This document shows, piece after piece, positions 1-16,604 of a stretch of 64,000 nt of DNA. The position numbers were made by a program, and so were the translations under genes. Under the pieces are notes generated by a model. That model saw only the letters and a program-made list of their open reading frames with translations, was not told the origin of the DNA and did not search any database. Within the stretch, counting starts at the first letter, position 1. Each line of letters starts with the position of its first letter. This stretch comes from Trichosphaerium sp. ATCC 40318 (lineage: Eukaryota > Discosea > Flabellinia > Trichosidae): NCBI GenBank assembly GCA_038496445.1, contig JALMLS010000052.1:1-64000 (forward strand). Direction: 5' to 3'.

Positions 1-4828
<4,828 letters not shown>

Positions 4829-5304
4829 TTGATAGCGAAGAAAAAAAACAGAAAAAAATCAAAAATAAAATTGTGTTAGAATAAAAATAACTGATGTAGC
4901 CCAAACAACATACGCAAACGACCCAGTATTCTCGTACCTAGAAACGAAAACTAATGTTAACAAACGAGGAGTTCTAAATGAACTCACACATTGTGTTTAG
5001 GGTTTGTACTTTAATTATTTCTTGTGTATACCTTACATTGGGATGTTTGGTAGAGTGTCTTGTGGATGAATGTCGATTAATTTGCACGCTTCAGATTTTG
5101 TATTGCATTATTGTGTTTTGGCTAAAAAGCAACACGTTTTGCAAGAGACGTGATTCAAAGAAATGACGGAAATAAGTTTATTCGTTGCTGTTTGAAGAAG
5201 AAGAAGAGGTAGAGCGCTAGCGCCTAGTTTTATCAAAGAACGACTGGAAAGAAGTTGACTTTGTAAACGAGAATTGTGTTTTTTAAATAGAACTGCTGTA
5301 CTCC
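4829..5304. other. Intergenic, ABC transporter to MORN gene
   Basis: A-rich sequence with several AATAAA-like stretches just after the ABC stop (about 4860-4890), plausible as its 3' end signal. The rest is presumably the promoter and 5' UTR of the next gene. I see no convincing exon. Confidence 0.5.
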
Positions 5305-7002
5305 ATGACATCATTACTTCTCCTTGAGACGCTCCCTTTGGAGCTTCAAGCAATAATAATCGACATGGACCCTGAATGTTACATTAAATGGCCTCTGCTT
5401 TGTCGATACACCTCTGCATCACGCTTCGACGATTCGTTTCGTAAATCAGGAGTGGTTAAGAGCTTTTATCCTTCTGGCAATATTTGGAAACGTTTTAACT
5501 TCAAAAACGGTCAGAGACATGGACTGTGCATCATATGGCTCGGTAACAGCATGTACGAGCGTGCGATGTATAAAAAAGGACAAATACATGGAAAGCAGAC
5601 CAGATGGTATACCAATGGTCAGATGCTTTCACAAAGTTCTTACCATAACGGCAAACTCAATGGCGACAGTAAATCATGGACACCTAAAGGAAAAATCAAG
5701 TCTGAAGTGTTGTACGACAACGGAGTTATGATTGAGTCCGTAGAGTGTAACAACGAAGGAAAGGTTATGAGAAGTACGAGAGTGGTAAAAGATAAACGTA
5801 CTGGGAAGAAGAAAGAAAAGTATGTTAACGACACAGTACAGGATAAAGTAACAAAGATTTATTACGATGAACAAGGAAAAGAAAAAAAAAGACAAGAGTT
5901 TGAAAACAAGAATAATACAGTAATTTATGAACGTACACGTGTTGGTGATGATTTATGGCAAATAACTAGGTACCGTAGCCATGGTTTCATGTACGAAAAG
6001 TGTTACGAAAATGGAAAGGGTAAGAGAGAAGGAAAGTTCAAAACTTGGTATGCTAAAAATATTCTGAAAGAACAATATTCGTATGTCAATGGTAGATCAC
6101 AAAACTACATTAAATGGTTTCCAAATGGGAAAATGGCCTTGCGTTGTAACTATTCAGATTGGGGGATACATGGTAAATTTGAAACATGGTATAAAAACGG
6201 TAAACGTGATTGTAAAACTATGTATGTGAACGATGTAAAACGTGGAGAACATAAAAAGTGGTATGAACATACAGGAAGATTACAAGAACACTTCTTCTAT
6301 GTCAATGACTATGAGACTTCTGGTAAACATCGTACATGGTATCAAAATGGACAATTAAGAAGCAGTCATGTACGAACAGACAGTGGATTAGAGGGAGAAG
6401 ATATTAAGTATCATGAAAACGGTGTTTTACGCTCGAAATGTTTTTGGGTTAATGGATTGCAAGTTGGAAGATGTTTTGTTCAATATGAAGATGGTTCTTT
6501 ACAAGAAGAAGTGACGTACAATGAGAAGGGTAGAAAACATGGAGAATATAAAAGATGGAATAAGAATGGTGAACTACATACAAAGGAAAAGTTCAAGGAT
6601 GGAAAATTGTATGGAAAATCAATTACGTGGTTTGATGATGGCACAGTTAACACTGTTAAACGTTATGCTAATGGTAAGCTAAATGGGCTTTTTGAGAGCT
6701 TCCACAGTAACAAAAAGAAAGCAATGGAGATTTTTTATCATAATGGGACACGTGGGCGTGTTATTAGGTGGTACAGTGATGGTACTTTGGAAGAAAAGAC
6801 TTTTAATAATGGAGAATGTGTCAGTACAAGCAAAACAGGATTAACTTATTGTGATGCTTGCGAAGAAGTTGAATGTAAAGAGTTTCATCGAAACGGTGCT
6901 GTCAAGATGGAATGCACTTTTGTTCGAGGTCAAGTGAAAACAGGAAGTATGAGACAGTACAGTGATGACGGATCATTGATCGAGAAACTTGGTTCGGAAT
7001 AA
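5305..7002 (+). CDS. F-box-like/MORN-variant repeat protein, intronless
   Basis: Single uninterrupted 565-codon frame from ATG 5305 to TAA 7002. Residues about 8-40 look like an F-box-type helix pair (LPLELQAIIIDMDP, then KWPLLCR). After that the protein is almost entirely a tandem repeat of about 22-24 residues with the pattern W-Y-x-N-G-x-hydrophobic and H-G-x-x-x-x-W. This is the MORN_2 type also found in bacterial YwqK-like proteins and in giant-virus F-box/MORN proteins. The role is unknown; the F-box suggests a substrate adaptor for SCF ubiquitin ligase. It is one of the few genes here with no intron, whereas its relative at 63187 has one. A viral or retroposed origin is possible but unproven. 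Confidence 0.85.
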   Translation: MTSLLLLETLPLELQAIIIDMDPECYIKWPLLCRYTSASRFDDSFRKSGVVKSFYPSGNIWKRFNFKNGQRHGLCIIWLGNSMYERAMYKKGQIHGKQTRWYTNGQMLSQSSYHNGKLNGDSKSWTPKGKIKSEVLYDNGVMIESVECNNEGKVMRSTRVVKDKRTGKKKEKYVNDTVQDKVTKIYYDEQGKEKKRQEFENKNNTVIYERTRVGDDLWQITRYRSHGFMYEKCYENGKGKREGKFKTWYAKNILKEQYSYVNGRSQNYIKWFPNGKMALRCNYSDWGIHGKFETWYKNGKRDCKTMYVNDVKRGEHKKWYEHTGRLQEHFFYVNDYETSGKHRTWYQNGQLRSSHVRTDSGLEGEDIKYHENGVLRSKCFWVNGLQVGRCFVQYEDGSLQEEVTYNEKGRKHGEYKRWNKNGELHTKEKFKDGKLYGKSITWFDDGTVNTVKRYANGKLNGLFESFHSNKKKAMEIFYHNGTRGRVIRWYSDGTLEEKTFNNGECVSTSKTGLTYCDACEEVECKEFHRNGAVKMECTFVRGQVKTGSMRQYSDDGSLIEKLGSE

Positions 7003-7427
7003 GTTAAGTCTTGAAGAAGAAAGCGAAAAACACGAAATTCTCCAACAGAATAAAAAATTTGCTTAAACCCTGTTTCCTATCTTCATGATACCAACACACG
7101 CGTGTAAAATAGTTTTATAACGTCTATCTGTACCAGAACCACTCAGACGCTTATTTTCCTTCCAAACTAACCCTATTGCTGTTTGACGCGCAAGTAAACT
7201 CAAGAGAGCGCCCTGGTAACCTTTCAAAGAAGTTTTGTGAGCTATCGTGATCCAAAGTCTATTTACTTTTCGCAAACGCTTGTGCGTGGTGTATAAGAGT
7301 TTTCCTTCTTTATAGCATACGTTGTTGGTAGAATTTCGCCGTATTTTCATCAACCACTTTTTCGTCAAATTTTTGTTGAAGCACTAGTTTGCTTTGAGGC
7401 ATTAATCTACAATATACAAACAACACA
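7003..7427. other. Intergenic, MORN gene to actin-VWA gene
   Basis: Contains an AATAAA-like signal near 7049-7055 just after the MORN stop. A minus-strand frame of about 100 codons lies here (7063-7368), but it has no recognisable family or conserved motif, so I do not call it. The 3' part should hold the promoter of the next gene. Confidence 0.4.
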
Positions 7428-10400
7428 ATGAGCTTAAACTTCGCTTCGGAGATAGTCTACGTGCCAGAGGTACTTACTACAACCAAGTTGTGTAGAAACC
7501 TTACCCTTTTGCGTTAGGAAGAGCCTGAAGAAGAGATTTATCAAGGTACGATTGCTCTTAATAGTAGTTGTAACGTTAACACAACGTGTAGATGAAATAG
7601 AAGACGGGTTAGCCGCCTGCGCCCAAGAACAAGCCAAAGTACGTTTAATCTTCGTTGTGTTAACGCTCAAGACTAATACCGTTCAGCTTTGGGCAGAAGC
7701 TGCCGAACAGGGCGAAAGTACCTTTGATAAATCATTTATACAAGAGTTGGTGAGAATGGGTCACGAACAGGCTAAGGTACAAAATCAAACTCATAAACAC
7801 ATCTCTTAAATACACCAAAGGCAAGTGGAAAAGCAGCAGCACAACACAACGACGCGGAGGCATCACATTTGGGTGTTTTTTCATCAGCAAGGCGTCTTCA
7901 GCCAAGATTTCAGGTACACAAATTCTAACGCTGCTCAGCGTACGCTCACAAGTCATTTGTAGAAAGGAAAAGCTTCTACCTACGATGCCCTTGCAAAGAA
8001 ACGTGTTAAGGAAGAACAACAAAGGCGTGTTGAAGCAGAAGCAAAACTACGAGAAAAACGAAGAAAGATGGCTGAAGAAGAAGCAAAAACATTAGCTGCA
8101 TTAAAGAAAAAAGAACAAGAACAAAATAGCTCTACAGGACAAGATGAACTTGCAAAAGTTGCTGCGTACGCTATATAACAAACTCTTATATGGTACTAAC
8201 GCTTTCTTTTGCTTATAGACCTTCTGGACCTTCATCTGCAGCACCAACTTTGTTTCAGTCAAAACCTCAAATCTCCTCATATTTAAATGACGATGATATT
8301 GCAGCTATCGTTATAGATAACTCATCTGGTATGACAAAGGCTGGATGGGCCGGTGATGATGCTCCTCGTGCTGTTTTTCCATCAATTGTTGGACGTCCCA
8401 GACATACAGGTGTTATGGTAAGCTTTGACTGTTCTTTCTTGTTTTTTTCTTTTAGCGAAGACGGTTGTATTGTTTTGTAATAATTAACTTAGGTTGGCAT
8501 GGGTCAAAAAGACTCTTACGTTGGAGATGAAGCACAGTCTAAGAGAGGTATTCTAACAATGAAATACCCAGTAGAACACGGTATAGTCACAAATTGGGAT
8601 GACATGGAAAAAATATGGCATCATACCTTTTACAACGAACTACGTAGTGCTCCAGAGGAACACCCAGTAATATCTACAGAAGCTCCACTCAATCCTACAG
8701 CTAACAGACAAAAAGCCACGCAGGTATGAAAGAATAAGAGGAATAAGGTATTCGTTGTATTAACAGGTTACATTTAGATTATGTTCGAGACTTTTAATGT
8801 TCCAGCATACTACCAACCAATATCTGCTGTTCTTGCACTATATTCAACTGGAAGAACTACTGGCGTAGTGTTAGACTCCGGAGATGGTGTTACACATGCC
8901 GTTCCTGTCTACGTATGTTTTTGTTGGACAATCTTTTTGGGTGTTAATAACGGCTTGTTTTAGGAAGGATTTCCTATTATACATGGTATCAGACGCCTTG
9001 ATATCGCTGGTAGAGATCTTACAGACTACCTAATGAAGATACTTACAGAGCGTGGATACTCATTTACAACGACGGCTGAGAGAGAGATCGTCAGAGATAT
9101 TAAAGGTAAGTCGGGAGATTTTTTCTGTCAATTGTTGTTTTAATCTCTCCTTAGAAAAGTTGTGCTATGTTTCCATAGATTTTGAAGCCGACATGCAAAA
9201 GGCTTCTTCTTGTTCTGCTTTGGAAAAATCGTATGAGTTACCTGACGGCCAAGTCATCACTGTTGGCAACGAGCGTTTCCGTTGCGCAGAAGCAATGTTT
9301 GCAGTACGTAATTTCCCTTTTTTCCCCTACATCTTTCTTCCCGACTAAATGATTTTTTGTAGCCTTCATTTATTGGTTTAGAAGCTGCTGGTGTTAGTGA
9401 TCTTCTTTTTAATTCAATTTATTCCGTAGATGTTGATCTTAGGAAGGTATGATTTGAACAACAAAAAACCTCAATCTTTTTATTTATTCGTTTGTACAGG
9501 ATTTGTTTGGTAATATAGTACTTGCTGGTGGTAATACTATGTTCCCTGGATGTGCAGACAGAGTATCAAACGACCTTACTGCAATGGCTCCACCTACAAC
9601 GAGAGTAAAGGTTATTGCACCACCAGAGAGAAAATACGGTGCTTGGATTGGCGGTTCAATTATTGGTTCTTTGTCAACTTTCGCAAATATGAGTATTACA
9701 AAAGAGCTATATGATGAGTATGGACCAAGTATTATTAACTCAATGTGCCCTTGGGGAACATCGTACGCTTTGATACAATCCGCTATTGTTATCTCCACGT
9801 GTTCTAATAATTTCCAGGTATTCCTCCGGAAGTTGGACTGGTGCTCCTTCTACAAAACCTAAGGTTATTGGACTACCTAAATCACAACAAAAAAAGAAAG
9901 TAGCTGCGAAAAAAGAAGCACAGCCTGAAGTTATTTGGGCAAAGACTCTTATACCACAAGGTACGATTCGTTTTTTGTTTAGGTGCTATTGATTTGCTGA
10001 TTTTGTTTTTCAATAGCTGACAGAGAACCAATCAAGCACGAGCTTAGCACTACGAATATTATTCACGTGCCAATGCAAGCACTTGACAAGACTAAAGGTA
10101 AAGCAGCTGAGGTGACTGGTGAACCTACATACTGTAAAGAATGCCCTGCTATTATGAATCATAGCTCAAACCTTACTAAAGTTGATGACAGTACGTCAAC
10201 ACAAAAAGAAGTTGAAACTTGTTTTTCCTTCTTCTGTACCATCTGTTTAACTTTTTTTCTTAGCAACCTATACCTGGAAGTGTTCATTCTGCGGTACTGA
10301 GAATGAAGTAATGTTAGAAGAAGGCGAAGAGCCAGTTCATCAGACCGTTGAATATGTGTTGAATCCTGCTGTATCTGAAGGAAGCGGAAAGGTTGATAAG

Positions 10401-12007
10401 AATCTTATGGACGAAGCACTTGTTATTTTTTGTGTTGACATCTCAGGCTCTATGACAGTCACTACAAAAGTAGAAGGTGGAGCAAACTTACCAGAAGCTA
10501 TCGCAAGAAAGAGTAAAAACTCAGAATATGTTTCACGCATGCAATGCATCCAAGCAGGTACGCCCCTGAACCATAGCCACAAATAACGAGTTTCTCACTT
10601 TTTTCTAGCTGTACATATTCAACTACAACAAATGAAGTATAAGTTTCCAAACTCAAGACCTGTTCTTATTACTTTTGGTACCCGTATCGCCGTCTATGGA
10701 GATGGTACATCTAAAAAACCAGACTTTATCAATAGAAGAGACTATGCCAAGATAAACACCTTAGTAAAAAGCGTAAGAATATCTTCCTTATTTCTGATCA
10801 TAACGTACTGTATCTTCCTCATACTCTCTTTAGGGAGAAGAATACTTCAAAAATCACAAGCTCAAGCCGGCATCTGAATGCGCTGACCAACTTACCAACG
10901 TAGTTGATCGCATTTCTGAAGAAGGCTCAACTGCCCTTGGCCCAGCTGTATGTTATGCCATTGGTATGGCTTCCTCAAGCCCTGGATCAAAGAGTACGTC
11001 CTTTCTTTGCTTTGTTTATTCTATTTGTGCATTATACTCATATATTTGACTAGTCATGGTATGTACTGATGGTCTTGCCAACTTTGGCGTTGGAGCGATT
11101 GGATCCTCTGAATCGTCAAAGAAAAAGGCTAAAATTGACTATGAGAAAATGGCTGATATCGCCAAATCAAACGGCACTACAGTCAACTTTATTAGTATTC
11201 GCGGTGATGATACTTCTGTTGAAACTGTCGGTGTACTTGCTGATAAGACTGCTGGTGTTGTGGATATTGTAAATCCACTAGATCTCAACCAACAGGTACT
11301 AAATAACTTGAAGAAAGTATTTTATGCTTACCTATTTTTTTCAGGTCGCTAAGATTATGAGTAAACCTGTAATCGCTACTGGTCTTACGTGTACTGTTGT
11401 TAGTCACAAGAGCCTTGAATTTACGGATTCTGGCGAATGTAAATCAGTTAGAGAGTTGGGTAATGTCAACGAAGACACAGATGTTACTTTCTCGTTCAAA
11501 CCAATCGAGTTCTTTAAGGAACCAAAGTCACTTAACTTCCAAGTTCAAGTACGTTCTTTTTTTTTCTACATCTTGCCATCACATTGCTTATTTATCTTTC
11601 TTTAGATTGAATACATTCAACCGAATGGCGCTAAGGTACTACGTGTCGAAACAAGATCGTTACCTGTTACACATGATATCGAAGAAGCTGAGAAGAATAT
11701 CACTGCTTCAGTTGTTGCTATGAAAGCTGTTCAACAATCAGCTGAAATGGCACAGTTTGGAGAATACAAAGAAGCTCGTGTTAATTTGATATCTCATCAA
11801 CGTCTTCTACAACGCGCTATGTTCTCTAAAGCACACCAGAGGCAGTACATTAACTTTATCAAACAAGCTGAGAAGTTAGATGGATTTATGCGTCAAGCAC
11901 AAGTTCAAGAAGAGATTTTAGAGGATGCAGCTGTTGAACAAAAGGATGATTCTGCAGCAAAGAATATTATACAAATGAAATCAGCAAGTCATCGTTTATT
12001 TGTTTAA
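7428..12007 (+). CDS. Actin fused to Sec23/24-like zinc finger and VWA domain
   Basis: Spliced product of roughly 1,150 residues, with ATG 7428 and TAA 12005-12007. Residues about 1-100 are acidic and Ala/Gln-rich; about 100-165 form a Lys/Glu/Arg-rich coiled coil ([17 protein letters not shown]). About 190-560 is a nearly complete, well-conserved actin fold with [20 protein letters not shown], the phosphate-binding [28 protein letters not shown] and [14 protein letters not shown]. The usual HRKCF actin C-terminus is replaced. Intron 9763-9817 joins the frame in phase to a linker, then to a CxxC...CxxC zinc finger (CKEC, CSFC). A von Willebrand A domain follows with a MIDAS motif (DISGS) and the supporting TDG loop, then a helical tail ([18 protein letters not shown]). 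The second half recalls Sec23/24 trunks and the VWA part of Dictyostelium circularly permutated Ras proteins. Function unknown; a cytosolic scaffold is a guess. Confidence 0.88.
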
Positions 12008-12397
12008 ATGAGTACTTTCTACAATCACGTGATAATGTACATTTTGTAAATAAAAACACTTAGCATTAAACCTTCATCTCCAAATAAACTAACTTATTAG
12101 ACAACACTTTCGTTAGTTAACAGTTTGTTGTAATATTTAAGAATCTAGCTAGTTTTCTACAAATGTAATACGACTTGAACCACAGCCTTATATATTTGTA
12201 CACGGTATCAAACTCCGTGGTTTACAAAGATGACGTCATGAGTCCTTGTACCAGCGTTCCAAATAAAGTAATTGTACCTTTCTTGTTTCCTCAGTACTAG
12301 GTGATTTCCTAGGGGTGATTTATAGCGCAATAGCTTTGTTTTGATTAGTTTAAGTACGCCCAACAGTAAAAATCATTACCCGACAACAAACACCGCA
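12008..12397. other. Intergenic, actin-VWA to C2 gene
   Basis: Begins with an AATAAA-like signal near 12050 for the upstream gene. A perfect TGACGTCA palindrome (bZIP/CRE-like) lies at 12231-12238, about 160 bases before the next ATG. It could be a promoter element, but one 8-mer proves little. Confidence 0.35.
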
Positions 12398-13672
12398 ATG
12401 AGTACTTTCAAAGCCCATAATAACCCCTAACAACGCGTAGGCCAACCTCCATCTAGACCTAGTGCGCCGTACACAAGACAAGGCTACCCACCAGCTCAAC
12501 AAGGCACCCAACAAACTCACCAAGCGTACCCACAACAAAATTACGGGTATCAACAAAACCCACAGCCAGGTTATCAACAACACCCTCAACAACCTCAATA
12601 CCAACAATACAACGCGCAACCACAACAATCATACCCTCCACAGCAGTATACCGCGCAACCAGGTAATCCACAACCAGGTTATCCTCAGCCAGTGCAACAA
12701 GGCTACCCACAACAAGCACACAATGTGCCAGTACAGCAGGTACGGTATTAAATAAGCCATCTACATTAAACCGTTTTAGGCTCCGCAACAACCAGTACAA
12801 CCACAAAGTCAACCAGCAGCACCAACACAACAACCAAATAGCATGTTTCGCGTAGCAGGGTAAGTACAAGCGTTTGTAATCGCGCCGCTCTTCAATGAAG
12901 TGTTTTTGTTATTCTTAATGTCAAATAGTCAAAAGCCTGCCGCACAACCACAACAAACTGGTCCGAGAGCGTATGATCCAAAAAAAGGGGCTAAACAAGT
13001 ACATGTGACTATCTTAGAAGCTCATTTCAACGAGGTACAATTGACTGATTCTGAAATCAATTAAAAAGCAGACATGTCATGATGGACGTTAGCTCATCAT
13101 TTGTAGAAAATAAAGCCTCCTCATTGTAAATTGACACTTGGCCGTGGCGATCACTGGGGCCATGAACAAAAATCAAGCACGGGTAAGCCAAGATAGCGAC
13201 AAAATTATTTCGGGTTTTTCAGTAACCCGTTAGTTTTAACTTCTTGTTAAAGGTGGTAACAAGGCCGATACTGAATTCAAGTTTAACCAAAGTTTTGTTT
13301 TCACTGTTAAACGTCCAGACAGAGATAGTGTAAGGCTAAGAGTTGTTCATAGAGCTAAAGACGTTCACCTTCAAACTACACAAGTATGCATGGTTTTTGG
13401 GTTGTTTGGTTTTTTGTCACGTGACAATAGTGATTCGTTACTAACTCTATCATTAGCTTGGTCAGGTTGACCTTGTTTTGTCTCAAATGCCACATGAGGA
13501 AGAAACAGATCACTGGTTACCTCTCATGCACTCTATTCGAAAAATTGAAATTGGAAAAATTCACATAAGCGTTGTTGCATTTGGTTTCGGTATTGGCGCA
13601 CCTGCAGAAAAAATTACAAGCGGACTTGAAAAAGCAGCAGGAAAAGTATTATCAATCTTCGGTAAAAAGTAA
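12398..13672 (+). CDS. Gln/Pro/Tyr-rich protein with C-terminal C2 domain
   Basis: The start codon is followed by one base and then a 39-nt intron (12402-12440), so the second codon is split. This removes an in-frame TAA and yields MSQPPSRPSAPYTRQGYPP. The first 100 or so residues are low-complexity Gln/Pro/Tyr/Gly (QQNYGYQQNPQPGYQQ style), resembling annexin A11 or ALG-2-type prion-like tails. The second half is a C2 sandwich, from about 'KQVHVTILEAHF' through 'CKLTLGRGDHWGHE' and 'FKFNQSFVFTVKRP' to 'HWLPL'. It ends in GKVLSIFGKK and TAA 13670-13672. Further introns are at about 12739-12779, 12860-12928, 13034-13107 and 13182-13252. A membrane- or phospholipid-binding role is likely from the C2 domain. 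The Asp calcium ligands are not obvious, so binding may be calcium-independent. Confidence 0.82.
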
Positions 13673-14024
13673 ACGAGATAAATAAATGTAAAACCAAGTT
13701 ATAAACAAACTTGTTGTTGCAATGTATTGCTTTCCTCAGTCGCGTAAACCCAACCTTCTACGTCATTGTCAAACCAACGTTTTGATTTGGAGTGTATAGA
13801 CATTTATCAAAAGCTCCTAATAGTTTACAAGGAACTTCTCAAACAGAGGATATCATTACGGTTGCATTTTTTAACTAAGTTTTCAAGCCGCATCCAAGCA
13901 TCAAGGGTTTCCCTTTTACAGTAATGACTGGTACTAGGACTAACAAAGGTCCAGGCAAGTTTGATCACCCGCGGGATATGCTTTCAAACATCTAATGCGA
14001 GAATTTTTTGGTAAAAAAGTTTAT
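13673..14024. other. Convergent intergenic, C2 gene and PRP5
   Basis: Space between two converging 3' ends. AATAAA-like sequence right after the C2 stop (about 13680). No exon or RNA gene seen. Confidence 0.4.
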
Positions 14025-16431
14025 TTATTGTGCCATAGTTAACATATATAAAGATTTTGGTTTCTGAGGAAATAATTCTTCTATTATTTTACGACTTCCT
14101 AAATCAAGATCCATTTGATTATTATCTTCAAGTATCTTCATTATACTCTCCTTTGCTTTCTTTAAACAAACAATATCTTTGCAAGTGAGCACCATGTGTA
14201 ACTTTTCATCAACGGAAGTACGACCTGAAGGACAATAGAGACCTTTGATTTTGATACCAACTTTGAAATCATTAAAAATATCTTCAAGAAACTCTTTCTT
14301 TGTTACGATCGACCTGGACGTTCTTCCATAGTCGTTAATATCTATTCTATCCGTATGATAACCAAGAGACAATACTCGTCTTTCTGATATCTTCTTTGCA
14401 AACGCACGTGCCTTCTCAACAACAGAAAGAATAGCAGGTGAAGGATTCTGCATGTTACTTTTATCATTCAACTTTCTTCTCTTTTTTGGTCTCTCCTCGC
14501 TCGCTTCGTTAGATGTTTGGCTTCCAGGTGCCGTGAGAGCCTTTCTTCTACGCTGTTGGAGTTTGGCTGTAAGATAGAGATCACTAGGGATATCTGCCTT
14601 GGCCATTTTTAACATACGAATCAAAGGACCTGCACGGTCACCTTCATCAATAGTAAAAACAGTGTAAGCAACTCCAGCTCTTCCAGCGCGTCCGCATCTA
14701 CCAGTACGGTGAACATACTCTTCTACTGTTCTGCAAGGTTCATAGTTTATAACAAGACTCACGTGAGGAATATCAAGTCCACGTGCTGCAAGAGAAGTAG
14801 CAACAAGTACAGAAACATCTCCTCTTCGAAATCGATAAAGAGCATCCAGCCTGTCATCTGATGCGTGTCCGCCGTGCATGACAGCTGCAGACCAACCAGA
14901 CTTTATTATTCTAAGCCAAAGAAAGTCTGCAGCCTCTTTTGTATTCACGAAAATAAGAATCCCGTTACTGTCAGATGCATAGGCAGTGAGAAGAGAAAGC
15001 AAGGATTCAAGTTTTTTATCTTTGGTTTCTACAACACGAACAAAGTGTTGTATATTCGGAGGTAGACTCTTAAGTGATCCAGCGCGTACTTCTACAGCGT
15101 CTTTCATTATCTAATATAGGTAGTGAGTAATGTGTCCTTCAAAAACAAGAAATAAGATTTATGAGAAAAAAATCAGAATAAAATTTGCTGCATCCAAAAA
15201 AAGAAGCAAAAACGAGGCGTACCCTTTTAGCTGCTTTGTGTAGAAGCTTGTTAAATGTAGCAGAGAACATGGCCATCTGTCTATCACCTCGAATACCATT
15301 CAACAAATCAAGGAAAGTAGGAATAAGTCCAAGATTAAGAATACGATCAGCTTCGTCCAAGACGACAAACGAAACGTGATCCAAACAGAGTATAGGTTTA
15401 CGTCCAGTAGCGATACTATGAACGCGTCCAGGCGTCCCCACGATGATATCTGCGCCACGTTTAACTTTAGAGAGTTCTCCAGGCATCTTGGGACCAGCTA
15501 CAACGAGAGCGGTTTGAACGCTTGTGCCGTTAGAGAATCTTCTCGTTTCGGTTACTATTTGAACTGCTAGCTCTCTTGTTGGACATAAAATGATTGCAAG
15601 TGGGCCATTTCGTCTTTTAGGGTATACGCGCTTATTAATAGCAACGTGTCGGATAACAGGAAGCAAGAACGAGAGTGTTTTACCACTTCCAGTTTGAGCG
15701 ACTCCAAGGACATCAAGACCAGACATAAGTGCTGGTATGGTCTGAAAAAGCGTGTTAAGTATGTGTTCAGGTAATAAGCGTTTAGTTTTTGTAGCAGGCC
15801 GTTCAAAAGGTAAAAAAACCGAAAAACAATATGAGCTCTGCTAAGAGGAGTTTGATTTCAGTGAAAAGTTGTGGCGTACCTGTGCCTGAATGGGTGTTGG
15901 TTTAACGTATCCACGTTCTTTGATAAGATTACATTGCTCTCGCGATATGCCGCATTGAACGAACTCTGTTATTGGAGTTGGACAGTCAGGAGACGCAAAA
16001 ATACCCAGGTCTCTACGCATTGCGATGGGATCCATTTTGGAAAGTGTTGGAACCCTCACAAATAACTTTTTTTGAATTTGAGCGTAAGAGCTCAAATCCT
16101 TCGACATGGGTATCCCGTGCGCCACTGGTTTGGTCGGGAGAGCATTTTCTTTGGGTAATTGCTCTAGATCATCAGATTCTAGTAAATCGATGTTTCCATC
16201 GTTCGCAGATTCGTTAGCCTTTATAAGTGAGCGTCTAACGTCGGTTTGAGCCGTTTGATGAATTGCTTTCATAAACGCTTCAAATGGATCTTCTGGACCA
16301 TCAGTGGTGTCTACAATAAAAGTTTTACTACTTGGGGCTACTTCCTGCGGTACTAACGTTAACTGTTCTTTTACTTTCAACCAATTTGCTCTACGCTTTT
16401 CTGTAAGCTTTAGTGGTGTTGCGTTGATCAT
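14025..16431 (-). CDS. PRP5: Prp5/DDX46-type DEAD-box RNA helicase
   Basis: ATP-dependent RNA helicase of the branch-site proofreading step (U2 snRNP/SF3B1) in nuclear pre-mRNA splicing. Three exons: 16431-15880, 15741-15223 and 15110-14025. Order: short N-terminus with a DPFEAFMKAI box matching the DPLxAFM motif of Prp5, then FVQCGIS, the Q motif KPTPIQAQ, AQTGSGKT, PTRELAVQ, GTPGR, VLDEADR, SATF, ARGLD and HRTGRCGRAGR. The C-terminal part has INDYGRTSR, TKKEF and IKIKGLYCPSGR, which match the conserved Prp5/DDX46 tail and separate it from other DEAD-box families. The protein (about 720 residues) lacks the long Arg/Ser N-terminal region of animal DDX46. It is divergent from the CysRS gene, whose ATG is 173 bases away. 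Confidence 0.88.
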
Positions 16432-16604
16432 TTTGTATGGATTATTATGTCTAATAAGCCATGTACGAGCGATCGCTATGAGATTTCCGTTAAGGCATAT
16501 TTCCTAGTTGCAAGAAAAATGTTGAAAAAAAAATGTAACGCTGACGTTTTACTTTGCGAATAATTTCAGAAAAACCAGGCGTGAAAATACGCCATAATTA
16601 CAAA

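Noticed and set aside
7063-7368. Minus-strand frame of about 100 codons between the MORN gene and the actin-VWA gene
   Set aside because: No domain, no conserved motif, and it overlaps the likely 3' UTR of the MORN gene; chance frames of this size are expected.
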